DNA from: Cypionkella aquatica
GTDB taxonomy: Bacteria > Pseudomonadota > Alphaproteobacteria > Rhodobacterales > Rhodobacteraceae
Reading direction: 5' to 3'
Assembly: GCF_030161095.1 (NCBI RefSeq)
Contig: NZ_BSPP01000014.1
Coordinates: forward strand, 1 to 42,055
DNA length: 42,055 bases
Shown in pieces: positions 15,932 to 25,060 of the stretch. Each line of letters starts with the position of its first letter. Position 1 is the stretch's first letter. Under the pieces are notes generated by a model, which had not been told where the DNA came from, ran no database searches, and worked only from the letters and a program-made list of their open reading frames with translations. Both the position numbers and the translations under genes were made by a program.

Positions 15932-16234
15932 TTACCGAATAACAACCTCATCGGCGCGCAAATAGCCCAAAACATCGCGCAACTGCTCGTCCAACAAGTC
16001 AACGTCCAGATAATCGTCCGACAGCCGCTTGGTCAGGTTGCGGGTGCGCGACAGCTCTGCCGCCAACTGATCCCGCTCGGCCCGCAAATCCGCCGCTTCC
16101 GCGTTGATCTGCACCCGGCGGAACACGCCGTAATCGCCTTGGATCGCCGCGAAGGCGAAATAACTGCCCAAGGTGAAGGTTGCCATCAAAAACAACATGC
16201 CGCCAAAGGCTGGCCGGGATTGGGTCTGGATCAT
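15932..16234 (-). CDS. FtsB/DivIC-like septum formation initiator protein
   Basis: Small bitopic membrane protein, 100 aa. A transmembrane segment (GGMLFLMATFTLGSYFAFAA, about residues 11-30) is followed by a coiled coil (AEAADLRAERDQLAAELSRTRNLTKRL) and an acidic C-terminal part (DLLDEQLRDVLGYLRADEVVI). This is the layout of FtsB/DivIC, which joins FtsL and FtsQ at the division site. I start at ATG 16234, which follows GAGGCGAGACAG. The frame extends to 16294. It sits between the aldolase unit and pdhA, as is common in this order. Assignment rests on architecture. Confidence 0.85.
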   Translation of the reverse strand: MIQTQSRPAFGGMLFLMATFTLGSYFAFAAIQGDYGVFRRVQINAEAADLRAERDQLAAELSRTRNLTKRLSDDYLDVDLLDEQLRDVLGYLRADEVVIR

Positions 16235-16337
16235 CTGTCTCGCCTCAACGTTCGCCCCTCTGATCGGGGGCAATTCGTTTGGCCATCTTGCCACATAACC
16301 TGCAGCGATGAAATGAAAAAACGCAACGGCGCACAGC

Positions 16338-16907
16338 CTAAGGCGTTACCGCAACAGCGCTGCCCATCTGCACATCGGTCTCAAACTGCAGCGCAATCGT
16401 CTGGCATGATTTGAGCGGCCAATCCTGCGGACAGACCCGCGCCGTCAGCCGTCCCGTCACATGCCGCAGATAGCTGTTTTCGGGCAGTGGACCAATGCTT
16501 TCGACCACAATCTCGGCCCGTTGCCCCTTCGAGGTCAGCTTTGGCCCATCCACGTCAGACCCCTGCAACACCTCGACCAGCGGCATCTCTGCAGCACCAG
16601 TATGAAACGCCTTGCCGAAATCGCCCTGCGCCAACAGCCGGTTGCGGGTGTCATCGGGTTTGCCCGGCGCATAGCCCATCAAATGAAGCCGCACCGTGCC
16701 GCTGTTGTAATCGCGGTCCACCCAGGCCGAGGCATCAAACGCCCCGATTGAGAAATCGAAAAACTCCCAAGCGACCGATGTATCACCGAGTTGCCCCGCA
16801 GCACCGCCCAATTTCGGCGGATAGCCCGGTGGCAGGGCCTCGGTCTCTTGGGCGGCAGCGGCCCCCGCAACCCACAGCAGAACCGCAAGCGCAGGGGCCA
16901 AACGCAT
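16338..16907 (-). CDS. Secreted protein of unknown function
   Basis: A 189 aa protein with a clear signal peptide (MRLAPALAVLLWVAGAAAAQ, cut after AAA) and no other membrane segment, so periplasmic or exported. The mature part contains VAWEFFDFSIGAFDASAWVD and two cysteines (VCPQDWPLKSCQT) that could form a disulfide. I do not recognise the family. Its ATG overlaps the aldolase stop by one base, so it is cotranslated with aldolase. That link to a cytoplasmic glycolytic enzyme is unexplained. Confidence 0.8.
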   Translation of the reverse strand: MRLAPALAVLLWVAGAAAAQETEALPPGYPPKLGGAAGQLGDTSVAWEFFDFSIGAFDASAWVDRDYNSGTVRLHLMGYAPGKPDDTRNRLLAQGDFGKAFHTGAAEMPLVEVLQGSDVDGPKLTSKGQRAEIVVESIGPLPENSYLRHVTGRLTARVCPQDWPLKSCQTIALQFETDVQMGSAVAVTP

Positions 16908-17836
16908 CAGGCTTTGCCCTTGTAGATATCGACCAGCTTCGACAGCATCGCCAAAGCATCCTCGCGCTTACGCTGGAAGCTGTTCCGCCCGATGATAGAT
17001 CCATTGCCGCCGCCATCGCGGATCGCGCGGGCATCGTCATACACCGCATCCTCACCCTTGGCAGCGCCACCCGAGAACACCACAATCCGACGGCCCGCAA
17101 AGCTTGCATCCATGCAATGCTTCACCCGCGCGGCTTGGGTTGCCACGTCGATCTTCTGTGCTTCATAGACCTTCTTCGCCTCTGGCAGCATCAGATGATC
17201 GGTCGAAAGCTTGATCTTGATGATATGCGCGCCCAGCAGCGCCGCGATCTGCGCCGCATAAGCGGCCACATCAATCGCGGTTTCGCCGTCTTTGGTGATC
17301 GCCTCACCGCGCGGATACGACCAAATCACCGTCGCCACACCCTTGGCCGCAGCCTCTTTGCGCATGGCGACGATTTCTTCATACATATCCAGCTGCATGT
17401 CCGACCCCGGATAGATCGTAAAGCCAATCGCCGCACAGCCCAACCGCAACGCATCATCGACGCTTGCCGTCACCGCCTGATTCTTGCCCGCCGTATCGCT
17501 CATCAGGCTGTTGGCCGAGTTCACCTTCAAAATCGTCGGGATTTGCCCGGCAAAGGTGTCCGCGCCCGCTTCCAGCATCCCCAAGGGTGAGGCAAAAGCG
17601 TTCAAGCCCGCGTCAATCGCCAGCTGGTAGTGGTAATGCGGATCATAACCCGCCGGATTGACCGCGAAATTGCGCGCAGGCCCATGCTCAAAGCCCTGAT
17701 CGACTGGCAGAATGATCATCTTGCCGGTGCCGCCCAGTTTACCCTCCATCAGCATCCGGCACAGATTGGCCTTCACGCCGGGGGTTTCGCCTTCGTAATT
17801 GGCAAGGATCTTCTGAACAGCTTTGGTCGCGCGCAT
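16907..17836 (-). CDS. fbaB: Class I fructose-bisphosphate aldolase (FbaB/DhnA type)
   Basis: Cleaves fructose-1,6-bisphosphate to two triose phosphates through a Schiff base in a TIM barrel. It is the bacterial/archaeal class I type: LPVDQGFEHGPARNF near residues 43-57, GFTIYPGSDM at 138-147, and a lysine in IIKIKLSTD (207 or 209) as the probable Schiff-base residue. The phosphate site VFSGG and DGGGNGSIIGRN are present. I chose the ATG at 17836 (309 aa), which has GGAG 6 bases upstream. An ATG at 17848 has no ribosome site. The stop overlaps the next gene's start. Confidence 0.92.
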   Translation of the reverse strand: MRATKAVQKILANYEGETPGVKANLCRMLMEGKLGGTGKMIILPVDQGFEHGPARNFAVNPAGYDPHYHYQLAIDAGLNAFASPLGMLEAGADTFAGQIPTILKVNSANSLMSDTAGKNQAVTASVDDALRLGCAAIGFTIYPGSDMQLDMYEEIVAMRKEAAAKGVATVIWSYPRGEAITKDGETAIDVAAYAAQIAALLGAHIIKIKLSTDHLMLPEAKKVYEAQKIDVATQAARVKHCMDASFAGRRIVVFSGGAAKGEDAVYDDARAIRDGGGNGSIIGRNSFQRKREDALAMLSKLVDIYKGKA

Positions 17837-17917
17837 CTTATACTCCATCCGGGAAAGGTTAGCTTCGTGGTAGAAAGGTTCGGGGCGTGGCGCAATATTG
17901 GTTGCGCTAACAGAGGC

Positions 17918-18700
17918 TTACCAGCGGCGTTTCAGGAAAACTCCCGCTGAAAAGGCCACCAGACGGCGGGGGGCAAGGCGCGGGAAAAACGCAAAGATCT
18001 TGTTGCTGATCCCCACCACTTTCACCCGCCGACCTTTGACCATCGCAGCCCAGCCCGCCTGTGCGACACTTGCGGCGGAGGGCATCGGCAACCGAGTGAT
18101 CAGGGTTTTCTTCTCTGCCCCGTCGGACGCGAAAAACTGCGTCGCGGTCGGGCCGGGACACAGCGCTGTCACCGTCACAGCCGTGCCGCGCAATTCTTCA
18201 GACACCGCTTCTGATAGGCTAAGAAGATAGGCTTTGCTGGCGTGATACACCGCCATATGCGGCCCCGGCATGAACCCGGCAGTTGAGGCCACATTCAATA
18301 TCCCGCCCGAGTTATGCGCCTTCATATGCGCCGCCGCCCGTTTCAAAAGGATCGTCGCGGCAATGATATTCACCGCGATACTATCGGCCTCGCGCGGCCA
18401 GCCCTCGGCCTCGGCCAGATCGCCATTGCGGCCCAGTCCGGCATTGTTCACCAAAATCCCGATCTGGCGGCCCGCGCTCGCCTGATCCCACAGCCGTTCC
18501 ACCGCGACAGGATCGGTCAGATCGGCGGGGATGACCTCAACTGCAACATTATAGGCGCGGCGCAGGCTGGTGGCATGGGCTTCCAGTTTTTCGACCGAAC
18601 GTGCGGTCAGAATGACATCAAAGCCATCCTTGGCCGCGAGCGTCGCAAACTCCCGCCCCAGGCCCTCCGAGGCCCCCGTCACCAAAGCCCAGATCGCCAT
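17918..18700 (-). CDS. Short-chain dehydrogenase/reductase
   Basis: NAD(P)-dependent oxidoreductase of the classical SDR type, 260 aa. Cofactor motif TGASEGLG at residues 8-15, NNAG in ILVNNAGLG, the catalytic serine in NVASTAGFM and YHASK as the YxxxK pair. The basic C-terminus (FFPRLAPRRLVAFSAGVFLKRRW) with hydrophobic stretches may attach it to the membrane. I start at ATG 18700, preceded by GGGAGTGG, which puts the glycine motif at the usual place. The frame extends to 18730. Substrate unknown. It lies between fbaB and pgk on the same strand. Confidence 0.9.
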   Translation of the reverse strand: MAIWALVTGASEGLGREFATLAAKDGFDVILTARSVEKLEAHATSLRRAYNVAVEVIPADLTDPVAVERLWDQASAGRQIGILVNNAGLGRNGDLAEAEGWPREADSIAVNIIAATILLKRAAAHMKAHNSGGILNVASTAGFMPGPHMAVYHASKAYLLSLSEAVSEELRGTAVTVTALCPGPTATQFFASDGAEKKTLITRLPMPSAASVAQAGWAAMVKGRRVKVVGISNKIFAFFPRLAPRRLVAFSAGVFLKRRW

Positions 18701-18878
18701 AAACCACTCCCACAAACTTGGCCTGATCATGCAAAGCGGCGGTCAGATAAGCCAGAACTTTCAGCGCCCACTCTGAAACCGCGCGCCAAATGGCATCTGG
18801 CCCCCCGCGGGTGCCGCAGATGGTGCGCGCAAGGGCCAGGCGGCATCGCACGCGCAAGGGCAGGGCGCAGGGCTGCCA

Positions 18879-18925
18879 ATCAATGGGTTAACAGGATATG
18901 AATGACCCCATGCTAACCCGTTGAT
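18879..18925. repeat. Inverted repeat downstream of pgk
   Basis: ATCAATGGGTTA (18879-18890) and TAACCCGTTGAT (18914-18925) are complementary at 11 of 12 positions, with 23 bases between. It lies within the gap after the pgk stop and could be part of the pgk message end or an SDR operator. Confidence 0.55.
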
Positions 18926-18944
18926 TTGTCATAAACGCGGCCTG

Positions 18945-18960
18945 TGTCCGCGCGTGGACA
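18945..18960. repeat. Imperfect TGTCC/GGACA palindrome after pgk
   Basis: TGTCCGCGCGTGGACA lies just outside the pgk stop codon (one base away). It keeps the TGTCC-N6-GGACA frame of the palindromes at 9384, 9475 and 24051. Confidence 0.65.
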
Positions 18961-18961
18961 G

Positions 18962-20149
18962 CTAGCCCAGCGCTGCAACCCCCGGCAAAGTCTTGCCCTC
19001 CATCCACTCCAGAAACGCGCCGCCGGCGGTCGAGATAAAGGTGAAATCCGCCGCAGCCCCGGCCTGATTTAACGCAGCAACCGTATCACCGCCGCCCGCG
19101 ACCGAAACCAATTTCCCCTCGCGCGTCAGCCGTGCCGCAGCCATCGCCGCCGCATTGGTGGCCATATTGAACGGCTCAATCTCAAACGCCCCAAGCGGCC
19201 CGTTCCAGATCAGGGTCTTGCAGCCCTCAAAAACCTTAGTAAGCGCCGCGACAGTCTTCGGCCCCGCATCCAAAATCATCGCATCACTGGGGCAATCCTT
19301 GACGCCAACCGTCTCATTTGCAGCCCCCGCCTTGAATTCCCGCGCCACCACCACATCAACGGGCAGATGGATCACACAGCCCGAAGCCTTGGCCTTCTCA
19401 ATGATCTCAAGCGCCGTCGCGGCCATATCCCGCTCGGCCAAGGATTTGCCGACCTCAATGCCTTGGGCGACCAAAAACGTATTGGCCATACCGCCACCGA
19501 TCACCAGATGATCAACCTTGCCGACCAGATTGCCCAGCAGTTCCAGCTTGGTAGAGACCTTCGCCCCCCCAACAACAGCCACAACAGGCCGCACCGGATC
19601 GCCCAAAGCGGCCTCAAGCGCCTTCAACTCGGCCTCCATCAACCGCCCCGCAGCCGAGGGCAGCAAGGCCGCAATCCCAGCGGTCGACGCATGCGCGCGG
19701 TGTGCCGCCGAGAAGGCATCATTGACGAACATATCGCCCAAAGCCGCCATCTCTGCCGCCAGTTTTGAATCGTTCTTTTCTTCACCACCGTGAAAGCGGG
19801 TGTTCTCCAACAACACCACATCGCCCTGCGCCGCCTCGGCAATCGCGGCCTTCGCGGCATCGCCGATGCAATCGCTGGCAAACACCACGCGACGACCCAA
19901 AGCCGCCTCCAACGCGGGTTTCACATGGATCAGGCTCATCTCTGGCACGACCTTGCCCTTGGGCCGATCAAAATGCGCCAGCAGCACCACCTTCGCGCCG
20001 CGCGCGATCAAATCCTCGACCGTGGGAGCGATCTTCTCGATCCGCGTCGCATCGCTGACCTGACCGTTTTCCATCGGCACGTTGATATCCACACGGGTCA
20101 AAACGACCTTTCCCGCCAGCGCCATATCGTCGATAGTCTTCCAGGCCAT
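18962..20149 (-). CDS. pgk: Phosphoglycerate kinase
   Basis: Makes ATP and 3-phosphoglycerate from 1,3-bisphosphoglycerate. N-terminal substrate region [15 protein letters not shown] (about 15-29), central [17 protein letters not shown], nucleotide region [12 protein letters not shown] and C-terminal [12 protein letters not shown]. Length 395 aa is usual. The start is the ATG at 20149, with GGAGG 6 bases before it. The open frame runs on to 20425, but that extension lies over the divergent cyclophilin gene. Part of the glycolytic block with fbaB. Confidence 0.96.
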   Translation of the reverse strand: MAWKTIDDMALAGKVVLTRVDINVPMENGQVSDATRIEKIAPTVEDLIARGAKVVLLAHFDRPKGKVVPEMSLIHVKPALEAALGRRVVFASDCIGDAAKAAIAEAAQGDVVLLENTRFHGGEEKNDSKLAAEMAALGDMFVNDAFSAAHRAHASTAGIAALLPSAAGRLMEAELKALEAALGDPVRPVVAVVGGAKVSTKLELLGNLVGKVDHLVIGGGMANTFLVAQGIEVGKSLAERDMAATALEIIEKAKASGCVIHLPVDVVVAREFKAGAANETVGVKDCPSDAMILDAGPKTVAALTKVFEGCKTLIWNGPLGAFEIEPFNMATNAAAMAAARLTREGKLVSVAGGGDTVAALNQAGAAADFTFISTAGGAFLEWMEGKTLPGVAALG

Positions 20150-20272
20150 TGATGCCTCCATAACTGTTTGCAACTGTTTCCGCCGATCTGACACATTCGT
20201 CAACCTAAAGCCCTTCCCCTTCTGCCCATGGATGGTTACTTTCCGCCCCAGATCAAAAGAAGGATGCGCCCT

Positions 20273-20782
20273 ATGGCCGAGATCAAAGACCCGGAAAACA
20301 CCATCATCATCACCCTGAAAGATGGCGAGGTCGTGCTGGAAATGCTGCCCGAGATCGCGCCGAAACATGTCGAGCGGATGAAAACCCTTGCCCGTGCGAA
20401 AGCCTATGACAACGTCTGCTTTCACCGCGTGATTGACGGCTTCATGGCGCAGACCGGCGATGTCGCCAATGGCAATATGGAAAGCGATTTCAACCTGCGC
20501 CGCGCAGGCACCGGCGGGTCAGAGCATCCTGATCTTCCGGCAGAATTTTCTGGCATCCCGCATGACCGTGGCACCATCGGTGCGGCACGCTCGTCCAGCC
20601 CGAATTCGGCCAACAGCCAGTTCTTCATCAACTTTTCCGACAACCACTTCCTGAACCGCCAATACACGGTTTATGGCCGCGTGATCAAAGGCATGGAGCA
20701 TGTCGACAAAATCACCAAGGGCGAGCCGCCAGCAAACCCCGACCGTATGATCACCGTGCGGGTGGCTGCTGATGTTGCGTAA
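20273..20782 (+). CDS. Cytoplasmic cyclophilin-type peptidyl-prolyl isomerase
   Basis: Catalyses cis-trans isomerisation of proline peptide bonds. 169 aa, single cyclophilin domain without signal peptide: [14 protein letters not shown] (active-site Arg and Phe region), [14 protein letters not shown] and [13 protein letters not shown]. The ATG at 20273 follows AAGGA with 8 bases between. The frame extends to 20228. Its 3' end overlaps the next gene by 11 bases. Both genes are cyclophilins, so this looks like tandem duplication with one copy retargeted. Confidence 0.93.
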   Translation: MAEIKDPENTIIITLKDGEVVLEMLPEIAPKHVERMKTLARAKAYDNVCFHRVIDGFMAQTGDVANGNMESDFNLRRAGTGGSEHPDLPAEFSGIPHDRGTIGAARSSSPNSANSQFFINFSDNHFLNRQYTVYGRVIKGMEHVDKITKGEPPANPDRMITVRVAADVA

Positions 20783-21323
20783 CATCCTTGCGGCTTTGCT
20801 GCTGACCGCCGCCCCGGCTTTTGCCGAAGGCGACGGCCCGGGTCCGAATCTGGTGATCGAGGTTTCGGGTGCGGCCAAGGGCGAGATCGTGATTGATCTT
20901 GATACCAAAGACGCGCCGAAGCATGTGGCTCAGATCGTCGCTTTGGCGCAAAAAGGCGCATATGATGGCGTGGTGTTTCACCGCGTGATCGACGGCTTCA
21001 TGGCGCAGACCGGCGATGTGCAATTTGGCAAAGCGGGTGGCGACACGGCGATGGCGGGCACGGGTGGTTCGGATATGGCCAACATTCCGGCCGAATTTTC
21101 CGATGTGCCGTTTGCGCGTGGCACGGTTGGCATGGCGCGGTCCTCTGACCCCGATTCTGCCAACAGCCAGTTCTTCATCATGTTCGCGCCGGGTGATTTC
21201 CTGAACGGCCAATACACTGTGGTTGGCAAAGTGATCAAAGGCATGGATGTCGTCGATGCGATCCAACGCGGCGAACCGCCATCGACCCCGGACGTGATGA
21301 CCAAAGTCACCGTGCAGGAATAA
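20772..21323 (+). CDS. Periplasmic cyclophilin-type peptidyl-prolyl isomerase
   Basis: Second cyclophilin, 183 aa, with signal peptide [20 protein letters not shown] (cut after AFA), hence a periplasmic folding catalyst. Motifs [29 protein letters not shown] and GKVIKGMDVVDAI are intact. The start overlaps the end of the cytoplasmic copy by 11 bases, so the pair is cotranscribed and probably coupled. A strong terminator follows 29 bases after its stop. Confidence 0.94.
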   Translation: MLRNILAALLLTAAPAFAEGDGPGPNLVIEVSGAAKGEIVIDLDTKDAPKHVAQIVALAQKGAYDGVVFHRVIDGFMAQTGDVQFGKAGGDTAMAGTGGSDMANIPAEFSDVPFARGTVGMARSSDPDSANSQFFIMFAPGDFLNGQYTVVGKVIKGMDVVDAIQRGEPPSTPDVMTKVTVQE

Positions 21324-21352
21324 GCTCGGCGTGATCATTGCCAGATAAACGC

Positions 21353-21380
21353 AAAAGGGGGCCAGTCCGGCCCCCTTTTT
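21353..21380 (+). terminator. Rho-independent terminator of the cyclophilin pair
   Basis: AAAAGGGGGCC, loop AGTCC, GGCCCCCTTTTT: perfect 11-base stem followed by T. Confidence 0.93.
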
Positions 21381-21429
21381 CTTGTCTGAAACCTGCCAAG
21401 CCTGTCTCTGCGCAGTTTCACATTGGCCT

Positions 21430-21486
21430 AAATATTCCCGCCGGAGGCATCCGCGGTAACGACAGGAGCCTCCGGCGGGAATATTT
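21430..21486. repeat. Perfect 19-base inverted repeat between convergent genes
   Basis: AAATATTCCCGCCGGAGGC (21430-21448) and its exact complement (21468-21486) flank a 19-base loop. It lies between the converging cyclophilin and tyrS genes. One arm recurs with one mismatch at 15866-15884, so it is a dispersed element. Function could be termination or message stability. The remaining bases up to 21594 hold no gene I can support. Confidence 0.85.
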
Positions 21487-21594
21487 TTACCATTGTGAAA
21501 TCATCGCCGCCCCAGAAACCTGGAGCCCCAAAAAGCTGGAGCCGCAGAGCCCTGATTTGGCCAAGACCCGCGAGGTCAAGGCCGCAGGGGTGGT

Positions 21595-22845
21595 TTAGTC
21601 AAGCAAGACCAAGGCATGCCGCTTTTTGCCCGCCGTCAGCTTCAGCGGCTCTGCCAACATGCCGGCGCCCACGCGCAGGCCGGCATCGGTGACGACCTCG
21701 TCATTCATCCGCGCGCCACCTTCCTGAATAAGGCGCTTGGCGTCTTTGCCGGTGGCGGCCAGTCCGGCGCGCACGAACAACTGCACGATGCCAAGCCCCT
21801 CGGTCAACTCGGACGCCGTGACCCGCAATGTTGGCAAATCATCGCCCACGCCACCCTTTTCAAACACTTCGCGCGCGGTGGCTTCTGCGGCCGCTGCCGC
21901 CTCGGCACCATGCAAAAGCGTGGTGGCAAGGTTAGCGAGGATGATCTTGCCCTCGTTGATCTCGGACCCCGACAGGCTGCCCAGACGGTCACATTCCTCT
22001 ACCGGAAGCTCGGTGAAGATCTTCAGGAATTTGCCGACATCGGCATCGGTGGTGTTGCGCCAGAACTGCCAGAACTCGTAGGGCGACAGCATATCGCCGT
22101 TCAACCAGACAGCACCACTGGCCGATTTGCCCATCTTGCGCCCATCCGACGTCGTCAAAAGCGGCGTGGTCAGCCCGTAAATTTCATGGTCCAGCACGCG
22201 GCGGGTCAGATCAATACCGTTGATGATATTGCCCCATTGATCCGATCCACCCATCTGCAAGATGCAGCCATATCGGCGGTTTATTTCAAGAAAATCATAG
22301 GCTTGCAAGATCATGTAGTTGAATTCAAGGAAAGACAGCGACTGCTCGCGGTCCAGCCGGGATTTCACCGATTCAAACGACAACATGCGGTTGACGCTGA
22401 AATGCCGCCCGATGTCGCGCAAGAAATCAAGGTAATTCAGATGGTCCAGCCATTCGGCATTGTTCAGCATCACCGCATCGCTGGCCCCGTCGCCGTAGGA
22501 CAGGTATTTCGCAAAAACCTTTTTCAGCCCGGCGATATTCTCGTCGATCTTGGCGGGCGTCAGCAACGGGCGCTCTTCTGCGCGGAAAGACGGATCACCG
22601 ACCTTGGTGGTGCCGCCGCCCATCAGCGTGATCGGCTTGTGCCCGGTCTTTTGCAGCCAGCGCAGCACCATGATATTCATCAGATGCCCGACATGCAGAC
22701 TGGCTGCCGTCGCGTCATAGCCGATATAAGCAGGCACCACGCCTTTGATCAAAGCCTCGTCAAGCGACTGATAATCCGTGCAATCGGCAACGAAGCCGCG
22801 CTCGAACATCACACGCATGAAATCAGATTTCGGATGGTAGGTCAT
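21595..22845 (-). CDS. tyrS: Tyrosyl-tRNA synthetase
   Basis: Class I synthetase charging tRNA-Tyr. The HIGH motif is HVGH at residues 51-54, [10 protein letters not shown] (197-206) binds tyrosine, and KMSKS appears as KMGKS (237-241). The C-terminal S4-like RNA domain ends [12 protein letters not shown]. 416 aa is normal. The start is the ATG at 22845 (MTYHPKSDF). The frame is open to 22995, but that overlaps the divergent anmK. Ribosome site is weak (GAG). Confidence 0.96.
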   Translation of the reverse strand: MTYHPKSDFMRVMFERGFVADCTDYQSLDEALIKGVVPAYIGYDATAASLHVGHLMNIMVLRWLQKTGHKPITLMGGGTTKVGDPSFRAEERPLLTPAKIDENIAGLKKVFAKYLSYGDGASDAVMLNNAEWLDHLNYLDFLRDIGRHFSVNRMLSFESVKSRLDREQSLSFLEFNYMILQAYDFLEINRRYGCILQMGGSDQWGNIINGIDLTRRVLDHEIYGLTTPLLTTSDGRKMGKSASGAVWLNGDMLSPYEFWQFWRNTTDADVGKFLKIFTELPVEECDRLGSLSGSEINEGKIILANLATTLLHGAEAAAAAEATAREVFEKGGVGDDLPTLRVTASELTEGLGIVQLFVRAGLAATGKDAKRLIQEGGARMNDEVVTDAGLRVGAGMLAEPLKLTAGKKRHALVLLD

Positions 22846-22902
22846 GGCACACTCATGCTTTAAGGTTCGCAGGGTATAGCGGGCGAGGGGGCCAAGGGGA
22901 AG

Positions 22903-23997
22903 ATGGCGAAACACGGGGCGATCTGGGTGCTTGGCACAATGTCGGGCACTTCGCTGGACGGTGTGGATGCCGCCATGCTGCGCACCGACGGTCATGTGAT
23001 TGTCGAGTTCGGCCCCGACGCCTACCGCCCCTATTCAACCGCCGAGCAAACAACGATCCGCAAAGCTTTGGGGCAATGGCCGGGGGATCTGGCCGTGGCC
23101 GCCGCCGCCGAAGTGGTGGAAACCGCCCATGCCGAGGTGCTCAGCCGTTTTACAGGTGCCGAGATGATCGGCTTTCATGGCCAGACACTGGCGCATGATC
23201 CGGCGCATGGCCGCACGCATCAGGCTGGAAACGGCGCACTTCTGGCGCAAACGCTGAACCTGCCGGTGGTGTGGGATTTCCGCTCGAACGATGTGCAGAT
23301 GGGCGGGCAGGGCGCGCCTTTGGCGCCGTTCTTTCACTTTGCCTGTGCCAAATGGATACAGGCCACCGAACCGCTGGCGATCCTGAACCTTGGCGGCGTC
23401 GGCAATGTCACCTGGATCGACCCCAGCCAGCCCAGCCCGGACTCCCCCGGCGCGTTGCTGGCGTTTGACACCGGCCCCGCCAATGCGCCGATCAATGATC
23501 TGATGCAGGTGCGCCTTGGTCTGGCGCAGGACGCGGGCGGTGCCTTGGCTGCGCATGGGCGGGTTGATGAGGCCTTGGTGAAAGCCTTTCTCGCGCAGGC
23601 TTATTTTCACAAGATCCCGCCAAAATCCTTGGATCGCAATGACTTCCACGCCTTCTTTAAGAAAACCCATAAACTCTCAAACGCCGATGCCGCAGCCACA
23701 ATGACCGGGATTGCCGCAGCCTCTGTCGCCCGCGCCGCCGAGCATTTTCCGCAACCGATCACCCGTTTGCTGGTCGCGGGCGGTGGTCGCCACAATGCCG
23801 CGATGATGGCGCAGCTGGCCCAACGGATGCCGTGCAGGGTAGAGCCGATTGAGGCCGCAGGCCTGAACGGCGATATGCTAGAGGCGCAAGCCTTCGCCTA
23901 TCTTGCCGCCCGCGTCGCCTACGGCCTGCCAACATCTTGCCCCAGCACGACGGGCGTTCCCGCAGCCGTCGGTGGTGGTCAGATCAGCCGACCGTAA
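22903..23997 (+). CDS. anmK: Anhydro-N-acetylmuramic acid kinase
   Basis: Phosphorylates and opens 1,6-anhydroMurNAc released by lytic transglycosylases, giving MurNAc-6-phosphate for recycling. The family N-terminus [16 protein letters not shown] is at 11-26, with [41 protein letters not shown] and the C-terminal VAGGGRHN and [16 protein letters not shown]. 364 aa is usual. The ATG follows AAGGGGAAG. Divergent from tyrS with 57 bases between. It could act on products of enzymes such as MltG earlier in this window. Confidence 0.95.
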   Translation: MAKHGAIWVLGTMSGTSLDGVDAAMLRTDGHVIVEFGPDAYRPYSTAEQTTIRKALGQWPGDLAVAAAAEVVETAHAEVLSRFTGAEMIGFHGQTLAHDPAHGRTHQAGNGALLAQTLNLPVVWDFRSNDVQMGGQGAPLAPFFHFACAKWIQATEPLAILNLGGVGNVTWIDPSQPSPDSPGALLAFDTGPANAPINDLMQVRLGLAQDAGGALAAHGRVDEALVKAFLAQAYFHKIPPKSLDRNDFHAFFKKTHKLSNADAAATMTGIAAASVARAAEHFPQPITRLLVAGGGRHNAAMMAQLAQRMPCRVEPIEAAGLNGDMLEAQAFAYLAARVAYGLPTSCPSTTGVPAAVGGGQISRP

Positions 23998-24048
23998 CCT
24001 TGCCCCATATTTAGTGGGTCTCCTTTTCAAAATCGCAACCTACAGAGA

Positions 24049-24068
24049 TTTGTCCCAGCTGGGACAAA
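24049..24068. repeat. Perfect 20-base palindrome between convergent genes
   Basis: TTTGTCCCAGCTGGGACAAA lies midway between the 3' ends of anmK and the rarD-like gene. It can fold as an 8-base stem with an AGCT loop and could end both messages, though no long T-run follows. Its core TGTCC-N6-GGACA is shared with 9384, 9475 and 18945. Confidence 0.75.
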
Positions 24069-24102
24069 ATCAGCCGCGATCAGCCGCCAAAAGAGCCGCG
24101 AT

Positions 24103-25008
24103 TTACTTGCCCGCCGCCCGCGCTTGCTGCACCAAAGAGGTCGTATAGATCACCAAAGCCAGCCAGATCATGGGAAAGGCGATCATCTTGCCACGGCCAA
24201 ATGGCTCGCCAAACACGAACACTGCCGTCAGAAAGATCATCGTGGGCGCAATGTATTGCATGATGCCGATGGTGGACAGCCGCAGCAGTTTCGCGCCATT
24301 GGCATAGATCATCAGCGGCACCGCCGTCACCAATCCACAGGCCAGCAGCAACACGGTGTCCGAGGTTACCCCCGCCATGAAATGGCTGCTTCCCGTCACC
24401 TCGGCCCAGATCACATAGCCAATCGCGAAGGGCAGCAGAATCAGAACCTCAAGAAAGAACCCTTGATTCGGCCCAATCGGCAGCGACTTCTTCAGGTAAG
24501 CATAAATGCCCCAAGTGACCGTGAGCCCCAAGGCCACGACCGGCAATCTGCCCGCCTCGATCGTCAACACCACCACCGCCAAAGCCGCCAGCGCAATCGC
24601 CCATTTCTGCGCCGCACTCAGGCGTTCGCCCAACAACATTGCCCCCAGAAACACCGAAAACAGCGGGTTGATGTAATAGCCCAAAGCCGCGTCCAGCGCA
24701 TGCCCTGCGCCAATCGACCAGACATAAATCCCCCAGTTGACCGAGATCAGCGCCGCAGTCGCGAATCCCATCAGCAGCATTTTGGGCGTGCGCAACGCCC
24801 GCCACAGATCCGCCGTCCGCCCCGTCGCCCACAAAACTGCACCAGCAATCGGGATCGACCAAATCACCCGATGCGCGATCACCTCAGCCGGTGAGATATG
24901 CGCCACCGCCTTCATGAAGATCGGCAAAAACCCCCACAAAAGATAAGCAGTCAGCGCAAAGCCAAAGCCACGCAGCGAGTCTTCATTCTTGGGGGGCACG
25001 TTTTCCAT
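24103..25008 (-). CDS. RarD-like EamA family transporter
   Basis: Polytopic inner-membrane protein of 301 aa with about ten transmembrane helices in two EamA halves, closest in type to RarD: GFGFALTAYLLWGFLPIFMKAV, then NWGIYVWSIGAGHALDAALGYYINPLFSV, and IGIMQYIAPTMIFLTAVFVFGEPF. RarD proteins are drug/metabolite transporters of uncertain substrate. The ATG at 25008 is the natural start. Downstream of the desaturase gene on the same strand with 52 bases between. Confidence 0.9.
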   Translation of the reverse strand: MENVPPKNEDSLRGFGFALTAYLLWGFLPIFMKAVAHISPAEVIAHRVIWSIPIAGAVLWATGRTADLWRALRTPKMLLMGFATAALISVNWGIYVWSIGAGHALDAALGYYINPLFSVFLGAMLLGERLSAAQKWAIALAALAVVVLTIEAGRLPVVALGLTVTWGIYAYLKKSLPIGPNQGFFLEVLILLPFAIGYVIWAEVTGSSHFMAGVTSDTVLLLACGLVTAVPLMIYANGAKLLRLSTIGIMQYIAPTMIFLTAVFVFGEPFGRGKMIAFPMIWLALVIYTTSLVQQARAAGK

Positions 25009-25060
25009 GCGCCTTTGCTACCTTCACGCCAAGCCCCGCGCCACGGCTAACTTGTGTGGG

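Noticed and set aside
20150-20425. N-terminal extension of pgk
   Set aside because: It covers the divergent cyclophilin gene and precedes the GGAGG and ATG where Pgk homology begins.
21487-21597. Plus-strand frame ending EVKAAGVV after the 19-base inverted repeat
   Set aside because: The tail looks protein-like (ETWSPKKLEPQSPDLAKTRE), but the frame runs back through the repeat and the terminator with no usable start.
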